Assembly: GCA_030528815.1 (NCBI GenBank)
Contig: JAUMYE010000023.1
Span: forward strand, 1-11,460
Direction of reading: 5' to 3'
Length of the DNA: 11,460 bases
DNA from: Candidatus Saccharimonadota bacterium
Lineage (GTDB): Bacteria; Patescibacteriota; Saccharimonadia; Saccharimonadales; Saccharimonadaceae
Part shown: positions 1 to 5,035 of the stretch, piece after piece
Layout: each line of letters opens with the position of its first letter
Numbering within the stretch: the first letter of the stretch is position 1
Program-made: the position numbers and the translations under genes
The notes under the pieces: generated by a model
What the model saw: only the letters and a program-made list of their open reading frames with translations
What the model was told of the DNA's origin: nothing
The model's database searches: none

Positions 1-138
1 CATATAGACGTTTTGCGATTCACTCAAATTAACAGATTGTTCCAGATGAGTTACGCATAAAAATAGATAAATAAGACCAAACAGCGCTGGAGCCAAAAGA
101 CAGAAAAGTCGACGTCTCTCAAGAAAGAACTGTTTCAT
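1..138 (-). CDS. Partial membrane or exported protein, N-terminus only
   Basis: A frame opens at the ATG at 138-136 and stays open for 46 codons to the left edge, so the rest of the gene is outside the window. The product begins MKQFFLERRR, followed by a hydrophobic stretch at residues 11-29 and then a polar region (THLEQSVNLSES). A short basic N-terminus before a single hydrophobic helix is the layout of a signal-anchor or an uncleaved signal sequence, so I infer a membrane-anchored or exported protein. No family can be named from so little. The gene diverges from tRNA-Pro. An extended -10 box (TGTTAAAAT) ends 7 nt before the ATG and no Shine-Dalgarno sequence is visible, which supports this start and suggests a leaderless mRNA. 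The fragment could be spurious, but the start, promoter and hydrophobic segment agree. Confidence 0.6.
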   Translation of the reverse strand, partial: MKQFFLERRRLFCLLAPALFGLIYLFLCVTHLEQSVNLSESQNVYM

Positions 139-140
139 GC

Positions 141-169
141 TTTATATTTTAACATAGTTGTGATATAAT
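141..169 (+). promoter_or_regulatory. Promoter of tRNA-Pro
   Basis: A perfect TATAAT lies at 164-169, preceded by TG at 161-162 (extended -10, TGATATAAT). A weak -35 (TTTATA, 141-146) sits 17 bp upstream. The -10 ends 11 nt before the first base of the mature tRNA, giving a very short 5' leader for RNase P. Confidence 0.65.
146..154 (-). promoter_or_regulatory. Extended -10 box of the left-edge membrane protein gene
   Basis: Read on the minus strand this is TGTTAAAAT, a TGn-extended -10 element. The hexamer TAAAAT is followed by only 7 nt before the ATG at 138, so transcription would begin at or next to the start codon. No convincing -35 box is seen. It overlaps the likely -35 region of the oppositely directed tRNA-Pro promoter, so the two polymerases probably compete. 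Confidence 0.45.
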
Positions 170-180
170 ACCTCTATTGA

Positions 181-256
181 CGGGGTTTGGCGCAGTTGGT
201 AGCGCGCGCGCTTTGGGAGCGCGAGGTCAGCAGTTCGAGCCTGCTAACCCCGACCA
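181..256 (+). tRNA. tRNA-Pro (anticodon TGG), CCA encoded
   Basis: The cloverleaf can be folded by eye. The acceptor stem CGGGGTT (181-187) pairs with AACCCCG (246-252). The D-stem is GCGC/GCGC (190-193, 202-205). The anticodon stem CGCGC/GCGCG (207-211, 219-223) closes the loop TTTGGGA with anticodon TGG at 214-216, which reads proline codons. The T-arm AGCAG/CTGCT encloses TTCGAGC. The discriminator A253 is followed by a genome-encoded CCA at 254-256. The gene stands alone, with its own extended -10 promoter and a hairpin terminator just downstream. Confidence 0.96.
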
Positions 257-273
257 TAATTTGAATTTTCACT

Positions 274-304
274 AAAAATACCCTCGATTCGAGGATATTT
301 TTTA
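274..304. terminator. Bidirectional terminator between tRNA-Pro and the HAD gene
   Basis: The stem CCTCG-ATT-CGAGG (282-294) is flanked by AAAAATA on the left and TATTTTT on the right, which can extend the pairing. The U-tract works on either strand, so it can end tRNA-Pro from the left and the DHH-HAD transcript from the right. It overlaps the stop codon of the HAD gene (302-304). Confidence 0.8.
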
Positions 305-1069
305 TTTTTCTAGCAGTTTGCCGATTAACTCTTCTGGGCTATTTACGATATGGTCTTCCGTTACTTCTTGAAGTAATTTCGGATGAGAATCTCGCATTGC
401 GTAACCATTGAAGCGTTTTATCATGGCGATATCATTAAGATCATCGCCCAAAACAATCGTCTCGCCCTGTAGTCTTTCACTCTTGACTAGCCTAGAAATC
501 GCCTCTTCTTTTCCAGATTCGAAAGGCATCACATTTATAAATGCGCTATATTCACTACCAACCCAAGAAAGGCTAGATTTTACAGCATGGCGTTCGTGAT
601 GCATTTTTATCTTGTCGCCACCAAGCTCAGAACTAATCTTATCTATTAGCGGATCGATTAGACTATCATTGAGGAGCCACAAGCGAACTTTCCCTATCGG
701 AGCGATCGGAAAGCGATACTCCTGCGTATAGCCGTGATAAGAAATCGCCATTCGATTATCTGGATAGAAACTTGTAGCGATATCTATAATCCTCTTGAGC
801 TCGCTCGGTTCAAAGACAATCTCACCAATGAGCTTGTCTTTTTTAATATCTACAGCAAAGCTTCCGTTATCTACTACCAGATAATCTGCGTTTTCTATAT
901 AGTCTGGAAAATTCCGGAGCATACTAGGCTTACCGCGGCCAGTTGCAAAGCCAAAGATATTTCCGGCAGCACGAAAGCGTTTAACAGCTTCGATATTTCT
1001 TTTGTACTGAACAAAGTCCGTATCGCTGTGCTGCCAAAAAGTACCGTCTACGTCACAAAACAGATTCAT
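302..1069 (-). CDS. Cof-type HAD-superfamily hydrolase (predicted phosphatase)
   Basis: The 255-residue product carries the full HAD motif set. Motif I is FCDVDGT with D6 as predicted nucleophile and D8 as general acid/base. Motif II is ATGR with T43. The motif III lysine is K187 in FESGKEEA. Motif IV is GDDLND with D209, D210 and D213 for Mg2+ binding. The large insert between motifs II and III (about residues 80-185) is the cap layout of subclass IIB, the Cof family, which typically dephosphorylates sugar phosphates, nucleotides or flavin phosphates in the cytoplasm. The substrate cannot be deduced. The ATG lies 6 nt after the TAG stop of the upstream DHH-like gene, and that stop sits inside a weak Shine-Dalgarno-like TAGGT, so the pair is co-transcribed and probably translationally coupled. 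The gene ends in the shared terminator with tRNA-Pro. Confidence 0.88.
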   Translation of the reverse strand: MNLFCDVDGTFWQHSDTDFVQYKRNIEAVKRFRAAGNIFGFATGRGKPSMLRNFPDYIENADYLVVDNGSFAVDIKKDKLIGEIVFEPSELKRIIDIATSFYPDNRMAISYHGYTQEYRFPIAPIGKVRLWLLNDSLIDPLIDKISSELGGDKIKMHHERHAVKSSLSWVGSEYSAFINVMPFESGKEEAISRLVKSERLQGETIVLGDDLNDIAMIKRFNGYAMRDSHPKLLQEVTEDHIVNSPEELIGKLLEK

Positions 1070-1075
1070 ATTTAC

Positions 1076-3115
1076 CTACATTCCAGGAATATGGAAGGCG
1101 CCAGGATCATCCTGAATCGTGCTTGGCGTAGGTGCTGGAGCTGGGGATGGAGCTGGAGCGGCACTAGCGGAATTGGCGCCAGGGACCGAAGCAGCAGAAA
1201 TAGTAGGCGGAGTACTTGGGCGTGGAGCCAAAGATGCGCCAGCTGGAGCCGAAGGAGCTGGAGTAGCTGCAGGAGTCTGAGCGGCAGGAGTTGCTGGAGC
1301 ACTAGCCGCACTCGTCGGAGCTGGAGTGATTGGCTGACTTGGAATCTGTAGCTTTACGGCAGGCATAACCGGAACCTCGGCGACCTTTTTCTGTTGCTCA
1401 GCTTTTTCTTTTTGAAGTTTTGCGACAATTTCATTTGCGGTCGGAATATGACCGACTTCCTCTGCTGGGGCTGGAGTTGGTTCTGCTGGGGCTGGGGCTG
1501 GAGTTTGAACCGGAGCCTCTTTAGCAGGAGCTTCCTTCGGAGCAGGCTTGCTCTCATCAAGAACAGATGGGGTTGGAATATAGCTTCCGGCTTCTTCAAA
1601 TATATCCTTAGGTTCTTCCGGTTCAGGGCTTGATGGTGGCATCATAGCGGAGAGCGGAACTGGCGGAGGCGGCAAAATGCCAGACGGGCCAATCTCTGCA
1701 GCCGGAACTTCGACTTTGCTTGGCGGAGCCATTGGAGCTGGAGTTGGATCCGTACTCCTGAGCGTTGGAGAATCATCAACAGATGACGGAACATACATTT
1801 TATCCGCACCAGAAGCCTTGAGCTCAGTATTAAGCATCTGAGCATAATCTTTTGGTGGTTCAGGCGGCAACATGGCTTGATCAAGTGGAGCTATATTGCG
1901 CTTTGCACCACCATCGTCGTCATCAAGCTTGATATCATTATTTTCCTCGGCTTGTTTAGCCGCAGCTTCATCTTCGTTGACTTTGTTTTCTGGACGCTCT
2001 TCTAGCTCAGTCTTGTGTTCTGGCTTCGGAATTGCGATATCCTGACTATCTTCCTCTGCTGGAGGTTCTGGAGCCTCAACCGGCTTTTCTTCTACAGGCG
2101 CTTCTGGAGCTGGGATTTCTGGAGCTGGAGCTTCAACTTTTTCTTCCTTCTTTTCGGCCTGGTGAGAAATTGCGAAATCGGTTGGGTCTACTGGTTTAGC
2201 AGGCTCTTCTTTCTTTTCTGGTTCTGGCTCGGATTTCTCTTCTGGTTTTTCTTCCGATTCGGTTTTTTCTTCTTTTGATTCTTCTTTCTTTTCTTCTGAT
2301 TCTTCCTCTTTTGGCTCTGGCTTTTGAGTCAAAATATCTACTGGAACATTCTTGGAGATAAGCTGTTGATCAGCACCCTCTGCCATAAGAGCAGAAGCCG
2401 TAGCTAAAGTATCTGCAGTCGTGCGTTCGTTCGAGAAGCGATTCGTAGCTGAGATAATACCCGTAAGAAGAGTCGTTGCAATATTGTTATCCATTAGAGG
2501 ATTATCTGGCTCACGTAGCTCGTTCGAGAGGATGGAAATCATTTCAGAGATAGAGGAAGCCTCTGGACTGCCCCATTCAAGATCGGCAAACTTGCCAGGA
2601 GCGGCGGCAGAAATATTAATCGAGCTAGCATCATGCATGATTCTGCCATACTCAGTTAGAGCACCATCAAGATCCTTGGCGCTTGAAACATTCAAAGAGA
2701 TAACTAGGTCAACATTAAAGTCACCATGGCTAAATTCCATATCCTTTTCGGAGATGGTGGTTTTGTATGGAGTGATATAGACCTTAACATAGTCGCCATC
2801 AATCTTGTATCGAATATGGTCAGCCTTTTCCTTGTCTAGGGCAATAATGAAATCCTGAAGACTATTCGTGTTTTGCTCGAAGGTTTTTTCTGGCTGCAAA
2901 AACTCGATGATATTTGGGATATCTCCAGAGAAGATAGCAGTTGCACGCTTCCCCATTTTATCTAGTACAAAAGTTAGACCAAGTGCGGCCGTTAATTCAT
3001 CGATGCTTGGATTCTTTGAAAGGGCGACCAAGACATTGCTGCATTCGCGGATACGATTCGCGACTTGCGTCAAGATATCAGGGGTGCCCTTACCCTTATT
3101 ATTATCGTTTGCCAT
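1076..3115 (-). CDS. DHH-family-like protein with degenerate active site and long disordered tail
   Basis: The 679-residue product has two parts. Residues about 14-260 follow the DHH/DHHA1 phosphoesterase (NrnA-like) layout: a start like VLITHxNPDGD but reading VLVALSKNPSIDEL, then KMGKRATAIF, a strand DLVISLN where the family has Asp, a PEASSISEM stretch, and a C-terminal subdomain GIISATNRF...TLATASALMAEGAD. Key metal ligands are replaced: the motif I His and first Asp are S33 and S37 (D39 remains), N142 replaces Asp, and the DHH triplet aligns with N167-I-S. The fold is therefore likely kept but hydrolysis lost. From about residue 265 the protein is low complexity, first Glu/Lys-rich, then Pro/Glu/Ala-rich, finally Pro/Ala-rich to the end, and presumably disordered. 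There is no signal peptide or membrane segment, so it is probably cytoplasmic. I recall similar proteins annotated as DHH phosphoesterases in Saccharibacteria. It is the first gene of a two-gene operon. Its function is unknown. Confidence 0.8.
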   Translation of the reverse strand: MANDNNKGKGTPDILTQVANRIRECSNVLVALSKNPSIDELTAALGLTFVLDKMGKRATAIFSGDIPNIIEFLQPEKTFEQNTNSLQDFIIALDKEKADHIRYKIDGDYVKVYITPYKTTISEKDMEFSHGDFNVDLVISLNVSSAKDLDGALTEYGRIMHDASSINISAAAPGKFADLEWGSPEASSISEMISILSNELREPDNPLMDNNIATTLLTGIISATNRFSNERTTADTLATASALMAEGADQQLISKNVPVDILTQKPEPKEEESEEKKEESKEEKTESEEKPEEKSEPEPEKKEEPAKPVDPTDFAISHQAEKKEEKVEAPAPEIPAPEAPVEEKPVEAPEPPAEEDSQDIAIPKPEHKTELEERPENKVNEDEAAAKQAEENNDIKLDDDDGGAKRNIAPLDQAMLPPEPPKDYAQMLNTELKASGADKMYVPSSVDDSPTLRSTDPTPAPMAPPSKVEVPAAEIGPSGILPPPPVPLSAMMPPSSPEPEEPKDIFEEAGSYIPTPSVLDESKPAPKEAPAKEAPVQTPAPAPAEPTPAPAEEVGHIPTANEIVAKLQKEKAEQQKKVAEVPVMPAVKLQIPSQPITPAPTSAASAPATPAAQTPAATPAPSAPAGASLAPRPSTPPTISAASVPGANSASAAPAPSPAPAPTPSTIQDDPGAFHIPGM

Positions 3116-3139
3116 GTTTTCTCTTTTTATTTTTGACCT

Positions 3140-3168
3140 TTTATAAGCCTAGATTAGCATAAGCACAA
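3140..3168 (-). promoter_or_regulatory. Probable promoter of the DHH-like/HAD operon
   Basis: On the minus strand TTGTGC (3168-3163), a 17-bp spacer and TATAAA (3145-3140) precede the ATG at 3115 by a leader of about 20 nt with only a weak AAGAG ribosome site. An overlapping alternative is TTGCAA (3179-3174) with TAATCT (3156-3151). Just upstream lies an inverted repeat TTGCA-AGGGG-TGCAA (3174-3188) that could be an operator, but nothing identifies a regulator. Confidence 0.45.
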
Positions 3169-3230
3169 GAGCTTTGCAAGGGGTGCAACTAAGGTTTTAA
3201 GATAACGACAGAGCATAACAGGGGTTACCC

Positions 3231-3259
3231 TTTACTTTTAGAGAATATTAGCTTATAAT
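3231..3259 (+). promoter_or_regulatory. Promoter of rpsT
   Basis: TTTACT (3231-3236), a 17-bp spacer and a perfect TATAAT (3254-3259). The predicted start near 3266 gives a leader of about 37 nt that contains AAAGGA (3287-3292), 10 nt before the ATG. A small inverted repeat GGGT-T-ACCC (3222-3230) abuts the -35 box. Confidence 0.7.
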
Positions 3260-3302
3260 ATGTAATTAATTGTATAAATAATATTTAAAGGAATAGAATT
3301 TA

Positions 3303-3680
3303 ATGCCGATTATTAAATCTGCGAAGAAAGCTGCGCGCCAAGCTATCAAGCGCAAAGCTAAGAACGAAGCGATTAAGAAAGAGATCACAAGCACCCGCAA
3401 GGCTGTCGCAAAAGACCCAAGCGCAAAGAATCTTTCCGCCGCTCAGTCCGCTATCGACAAGGCTTACAAGAAGGGCCTTATCAAGAAGAACACTGCTAGC
3501 CGCCGCAAGGCAAATCTTGCAAAACTAGCAAAGGCTCTATCTGGCGCAAAGCCAGCAAAGAAAGCAGCTGCTAAGAAAACTGCAACCAAGGCTACAACTG
3601 TAAAGAAAACTACCGCAGCAAAGAAGCCAGCAGCAAAGAAAACTACAACCAAAAAAGCTGCAACAAAAGAAGCTAAATAG
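3303..3680 (+). CDS. rpsT: 30S ribosomal protein S20 with Lys/Ala-rich C-terminal tail
   Basis: The 125-residue product starts MPIIKSAKKAARQ and contains SAIDKAYKKGLIKKNTASRRKANLAKLAKAL, which match the two ends of S20, a three-helix protein that binds the 5' domain of 16S rRNA in the small subunit. The S20 body ends near residue 80, close to the usual length of about 85-90. A further 45 or so residues repeat AAKK, TTKK and KKTTAAKKPAAKK motifs resembling a histone H1-type tail, likely disordered and able to bind nucleic acid. The start is supported by AAAGGA 10 nt upstream and by the conserved IKSAKK beginning. The gene is monocistronic, with a consensus promoter upstream and a strong terminator 6 nt after its TAG stop. 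The tail keeps frame and codon style, so it is a real extension and not a readthrough artefact. Confidence 0.93.
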   Translation: MPIIKSAKKAARQAIKRKAKNEAIKKEITSTRKAVAKDPSAKNLSAAQSAIDKAYKKGLIKKNTASRRKANLAKLAKALSGAKPAKKAAAKKTATKATTVKKTTAAKKPAAKKTTTKKAATKEAK

Positions 3681-3685
3681 TTTAT

Positions 3686-3715
3686 AAAAAATCCCCAGTT
3701 CGTCTGGGGATTTTT
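3686..3715. terminator. Bidirectional terminator between rpsT and the CYTH gene
   Basis: The stem CCCCAG (3693-3698), loop TTCGT and CTGGGG (3704-3709) is flanked by an A-tract on the left and ATTTTT on the right. It works in both directions: it ends rpsT on the plus strand and, 12 nt past the stop codon, the rnhA-CYTH transcript on the minus strand. Confidence 0.9.
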
Positions 3716-3727
3716 GTTGCTTTTGGA

Positions 3728-4363
3728 TTATCTAATAGATAGGTGGCCTTCACCCATCTGCGAGTTTGCATCACTGAGGCTATTGTGACCAGTTTCTGGA
3801 ATATCTTCGATATCATGAGCAGCAGATTCTACTAGTTCGCCATAAGTCTTATTAATCGGCACGACATCTTCCACGCCAAGAACATGGAAGCTTTGGATTA
3901 AATCTTCACGAGCCTCGTCTGGAGTCTCATTCTTGTCTAGAATAGTCTCGATCTTCGCATAATAGCCATCAAGGCCATCGATTTTATCTACATAAATACG
4001 AACCGTTTCGCCCATAGCAAGCTCGCTACGGCGGCGGCTAACCTCGGCCTTAAATTCGTAGCCTAGGCTATAAAGAATATGCGCAGCCTCCGTATAATCC
4101 CCAACAAGCGTGCGATTAATAATATCTAGGTTGTTCTGAGTAAAATGCTGGCGCATAACGAGCGCATAGAGCGTTTCGCCGTCTTTTCGCACGACAGTAC
4201 GAAGCGAGAGGCGCGGATAAGCGCGATTGCGATCATAATTCTTTGGCACAAAAATACGATCATGCTGCCAATAATCTGGCTCAAAATTAAAACCAATGCT
4301 ATCTAGAGTTTCGAAAAAGCCCACACGGCTATGAATTTTCGTTTTGATTATTGCCTTTTTCAT
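3728..4363 (-). CDS. Divergent CYTH-domain protein
   Basis: CYTH proteins (class IV adenylate cyclase, thiamine triphosphatase and tripolyphosphatase) form a tunnel barrel that binds triphosphates with metal ions. This 211-residue product has the later landmarks: PRLSLRTV (50-57), GYEFKAEVSRRRS (101-113), VRIYVDKIDGLDGYYAKIE (121-139), and a terminal INKTYGELVE (170-179) like the family's SYxELL ending. The defining N-terminal ExExK motif is not intact, since the strand reads IIKTK (5-9), and the later ExE strand reads AKIE. Metal binding is therefore doubtful and a changed ligand or lost catalysis is possible. An upstream in-frame ATG at 4438 would add 25 residues lying wholly inside the rnhA reading region. 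I prefer the ATG at 4363 because it is 14 nt past the rnhA stop and is preceded by AGAAAGAG. It is the second gene of the rnhA operon. The last 30 residues are polar and probably flexible. Confidence 0.7.
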   Translation of the reverse strand: MKKAIIKTKIHSRVGFFETLDSIGFNFEPDYWQHDRIFVPKNYDRNRAYPRLSLRTVVRKDGETLYALVMRQHFTQNNLDIINRTLVGDYTEAAHILYSLGYEFKAEVSRRRSELAMGETVRIYVDKIDGLDGYYAKIETILDKNETPDEAREDLIQSFHVLGVEDVVPINKTYGELVESAAHDIEDIPETGHNSLSDANSQMGEGHLSIR

Positions 4364-4377
4364 AAACTCTTTCTTTA

Positions 4378-4818
4378 TTAACCCTCGATTATTTCCCCAT
4401 TTACAATAGTTGCACCCGCACGAGCTTTGTTTGCCCACTCGTCGGCAAGTTCGTTGCCATCAGTGCCAACGTGACCACGCGTCCACTGAAGTTTTACGCC
4501 CTGATTGGCCTTATATGCGGCAAATAGCTCTTGAACAAGGTCTAGATTCTTAATCTCGCCGCCTTTTTTCTTCCAGCCATTGCGCTCCCAAGTTGGAGCC
4601 CATTTCGTTACGACATTAATCCAGAATTCGCTATCCGTAATAATTTCATCGCCAGCTTCGGCTAGGCCAAAAGCAGCAATTAGAGCCTTAGCTTCCATGC
4701 GGATATTTGTAGAGTTTTTCTCGCTGCCAAGTGCGACTGGGGAGCCATCAAGAATTACAGCAAAACCACCGTCGCCAGGGTTAGGAATTGCGGAACCATC
4801 CGTATAAAAGCGTTTCAT
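4378..4818 (-). CDS. rnhA: Ribonuclease HI
   Basis: A 146-residue enzyme that cleaves the RNA strand of RNA-DNA hybrids in the cytoplasm, removing R-loops and primer remnants. All catalytic residues are present: D7 in FYTDGSA, E42 in NIRMEAKA, D62 in IITDSE, the mobile-loop H116 in WTRGHVG, and D126 in NELADEWA. The Trp-rich, basic segment around residues 72-90 (KWAPTWERNGWKKKGGEIKN) corresponds to the basic protrusion of Escherichia coli-type RNase HI. The length fits the family. The only reasonable start is the ATG at 4818, but it has no Shine-Dalgarno sequence: an extended -10 box ends 6 nt before it, so the mRNA is probably leaderless. The gene diverges from tRNA-Leu and is followed after 14 nt by the CYTH gene. 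Confidence 0.95.
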   Translation of the reverse strand: MKRFYTDGSAIPNPGDGGFAVILDGSPVALGSEKNSTNIRMEAKALIAAFGLAEAGDEIITDSEFWINVVTKWAPTWERNGWKKKGGEIKNLDLVQELFAAYKANQGVKLQWTRGHVGTDGNELADEWANKARAGATIVNGEIIEG

Positions 4819-4824
4819 AGTTCA

Positions 4825-4833
4825 ATTATATCA
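4825..4833 (-). promoter_or_regulatory. Extended -10 box giving a likely leaderless rnhA mRNA
   Basis: The minus strand reads TGATATAAT, then the 6 nt TGAACT, then the rnhA ATG at 4818. The usual distance from a -10 box to the start of transcription puts the first RNA base at or next to the A of the ATG. The -35 position holds only a weak ATGCAT (4853-4848). Confidence 0.6.
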
Positions 4834-4860
4834 TCTGAGCCTATACTATGCATTCTCTAT

Positions 4861-4873
4861 CCCCTTTAAGGGG
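4861..4873. repeat. Short palindrome in the rnhA/tRNA-Leu divergent region
   Basis: CCCCTT-T-AAGGGG, six-base arms around one central base, with outer TATC and GATA half-matches. It occupies the spacer just upstream of the tRNA-Leu -10 box and has no T-tract, so an operator or DNA-bend site is likelier than a terminator. No regulator can be named. Confidence 0.4.
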
Positions 4874-4882
4874 TGATATAAT
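4874..4882 (+). promoter_or_regulatory. Extended -10 box of tRNA-Leu
   Basis: TGATATAAT, with the perfect hexamer at 4877-4882, ends 8 nt before the tRNA. It is the same nine-base element seen before tRNA-Pro. The -35 position (TTCTCT, 4854-4859) is poor, so recognition probably depends on the extended -10. Confidence 0.6.
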
Positions 4883-4890
4883 TGTCTTAT

Positions 4891-4977
4891 CCCCGAGTGG
4901 CGGAATTGGCAGACGCGCTAGCTTCAGGTGCTAGTGTTAGCAATAACGTACAGGTTCAAGTCCTGCCTCGGGGACCA
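4891..4977 (+). tRNA. tRNA-Leu (anticodon CAG), CCA encoded
   Basis: A class II tRNA. The acceptor stem CCCCGAG (4891-4897) pairs with CTCGGGG (4967-4973). The anticodon stem CTAGC/GCTAG (4918-4922, 4930-4934) closes the loop TTCAGGT with anticodon CAG at 4925-4927. A long variable arm contains GTTA-GCAA-TAAC, as expected for leucine tRNAs. The T-loop is TTCAAGT between CAGG and CCTG. Discriminator A4974 is followed by an encoded CCA. The gene stands alone. Confidence 0.96.
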
Positions 4978-4986
4978 TATTAGTAC

Positions 4987-5017
4987 AAAAAATCCCCAAT
5001 GATTATTGGGGATTTTT
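4987..5017. terminator. Bidirectional terminator between tRNA-Leu and the pilin operon
   Basis: CCCCAAT (4994-5000), loop GATT, ATTGGGG (5005-5011), with an A-tract on the left and ATTTTT on the right. It ends tRNA-Leu 10 nt after its CCA and the pilin operon 19 nt after the last stop codon. Confidence 0.9.
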
Positions 5018-5035
5018 GATAGCTATCCTAAAAGG

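Noticed and set aside
734..1351. Plus-strand open frame rich in Trp, Ser and Arg
   Set aside because: It is antisense to the Pro/Ala tail and the HAD gene. Its composition is the reverse complement of GCT/CCA-type codons and it has no ribosome site or family features.
1130..1520. Short GCTGGAGCTGGAG-type repeats that look like a tandem or CRISPR-like array
   Set aside because: There are no uniform repeat units or spacers. The pattern is the codon-level result of Pro/Ala-rich coding sequence on the minus strand.
3116..3302. Intergenic region as a possible small RNA or riboswitch
   Set aside because: It holds two divergent promoters and short inverted repeats, but no long stable fold or recognised riboswitch core is visible.
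3464..3652. Minus-strand frame of Ala/Val/Phe-rich sequence resembling a membrane protein
   Set aside because: It is the antisense image of the Lys/Ala codons of the S20 tail.
4364..4438. N-terminal extension of the CYTH protein starting MGKQSSCGCNYCKWG
   Set aside because: The Cys-rich look is tempting as a zinc ribbon, but these codons lie mostly inside the rnhA gene in another frame, and a better start with an AGAAAGAG site follows at 4363.
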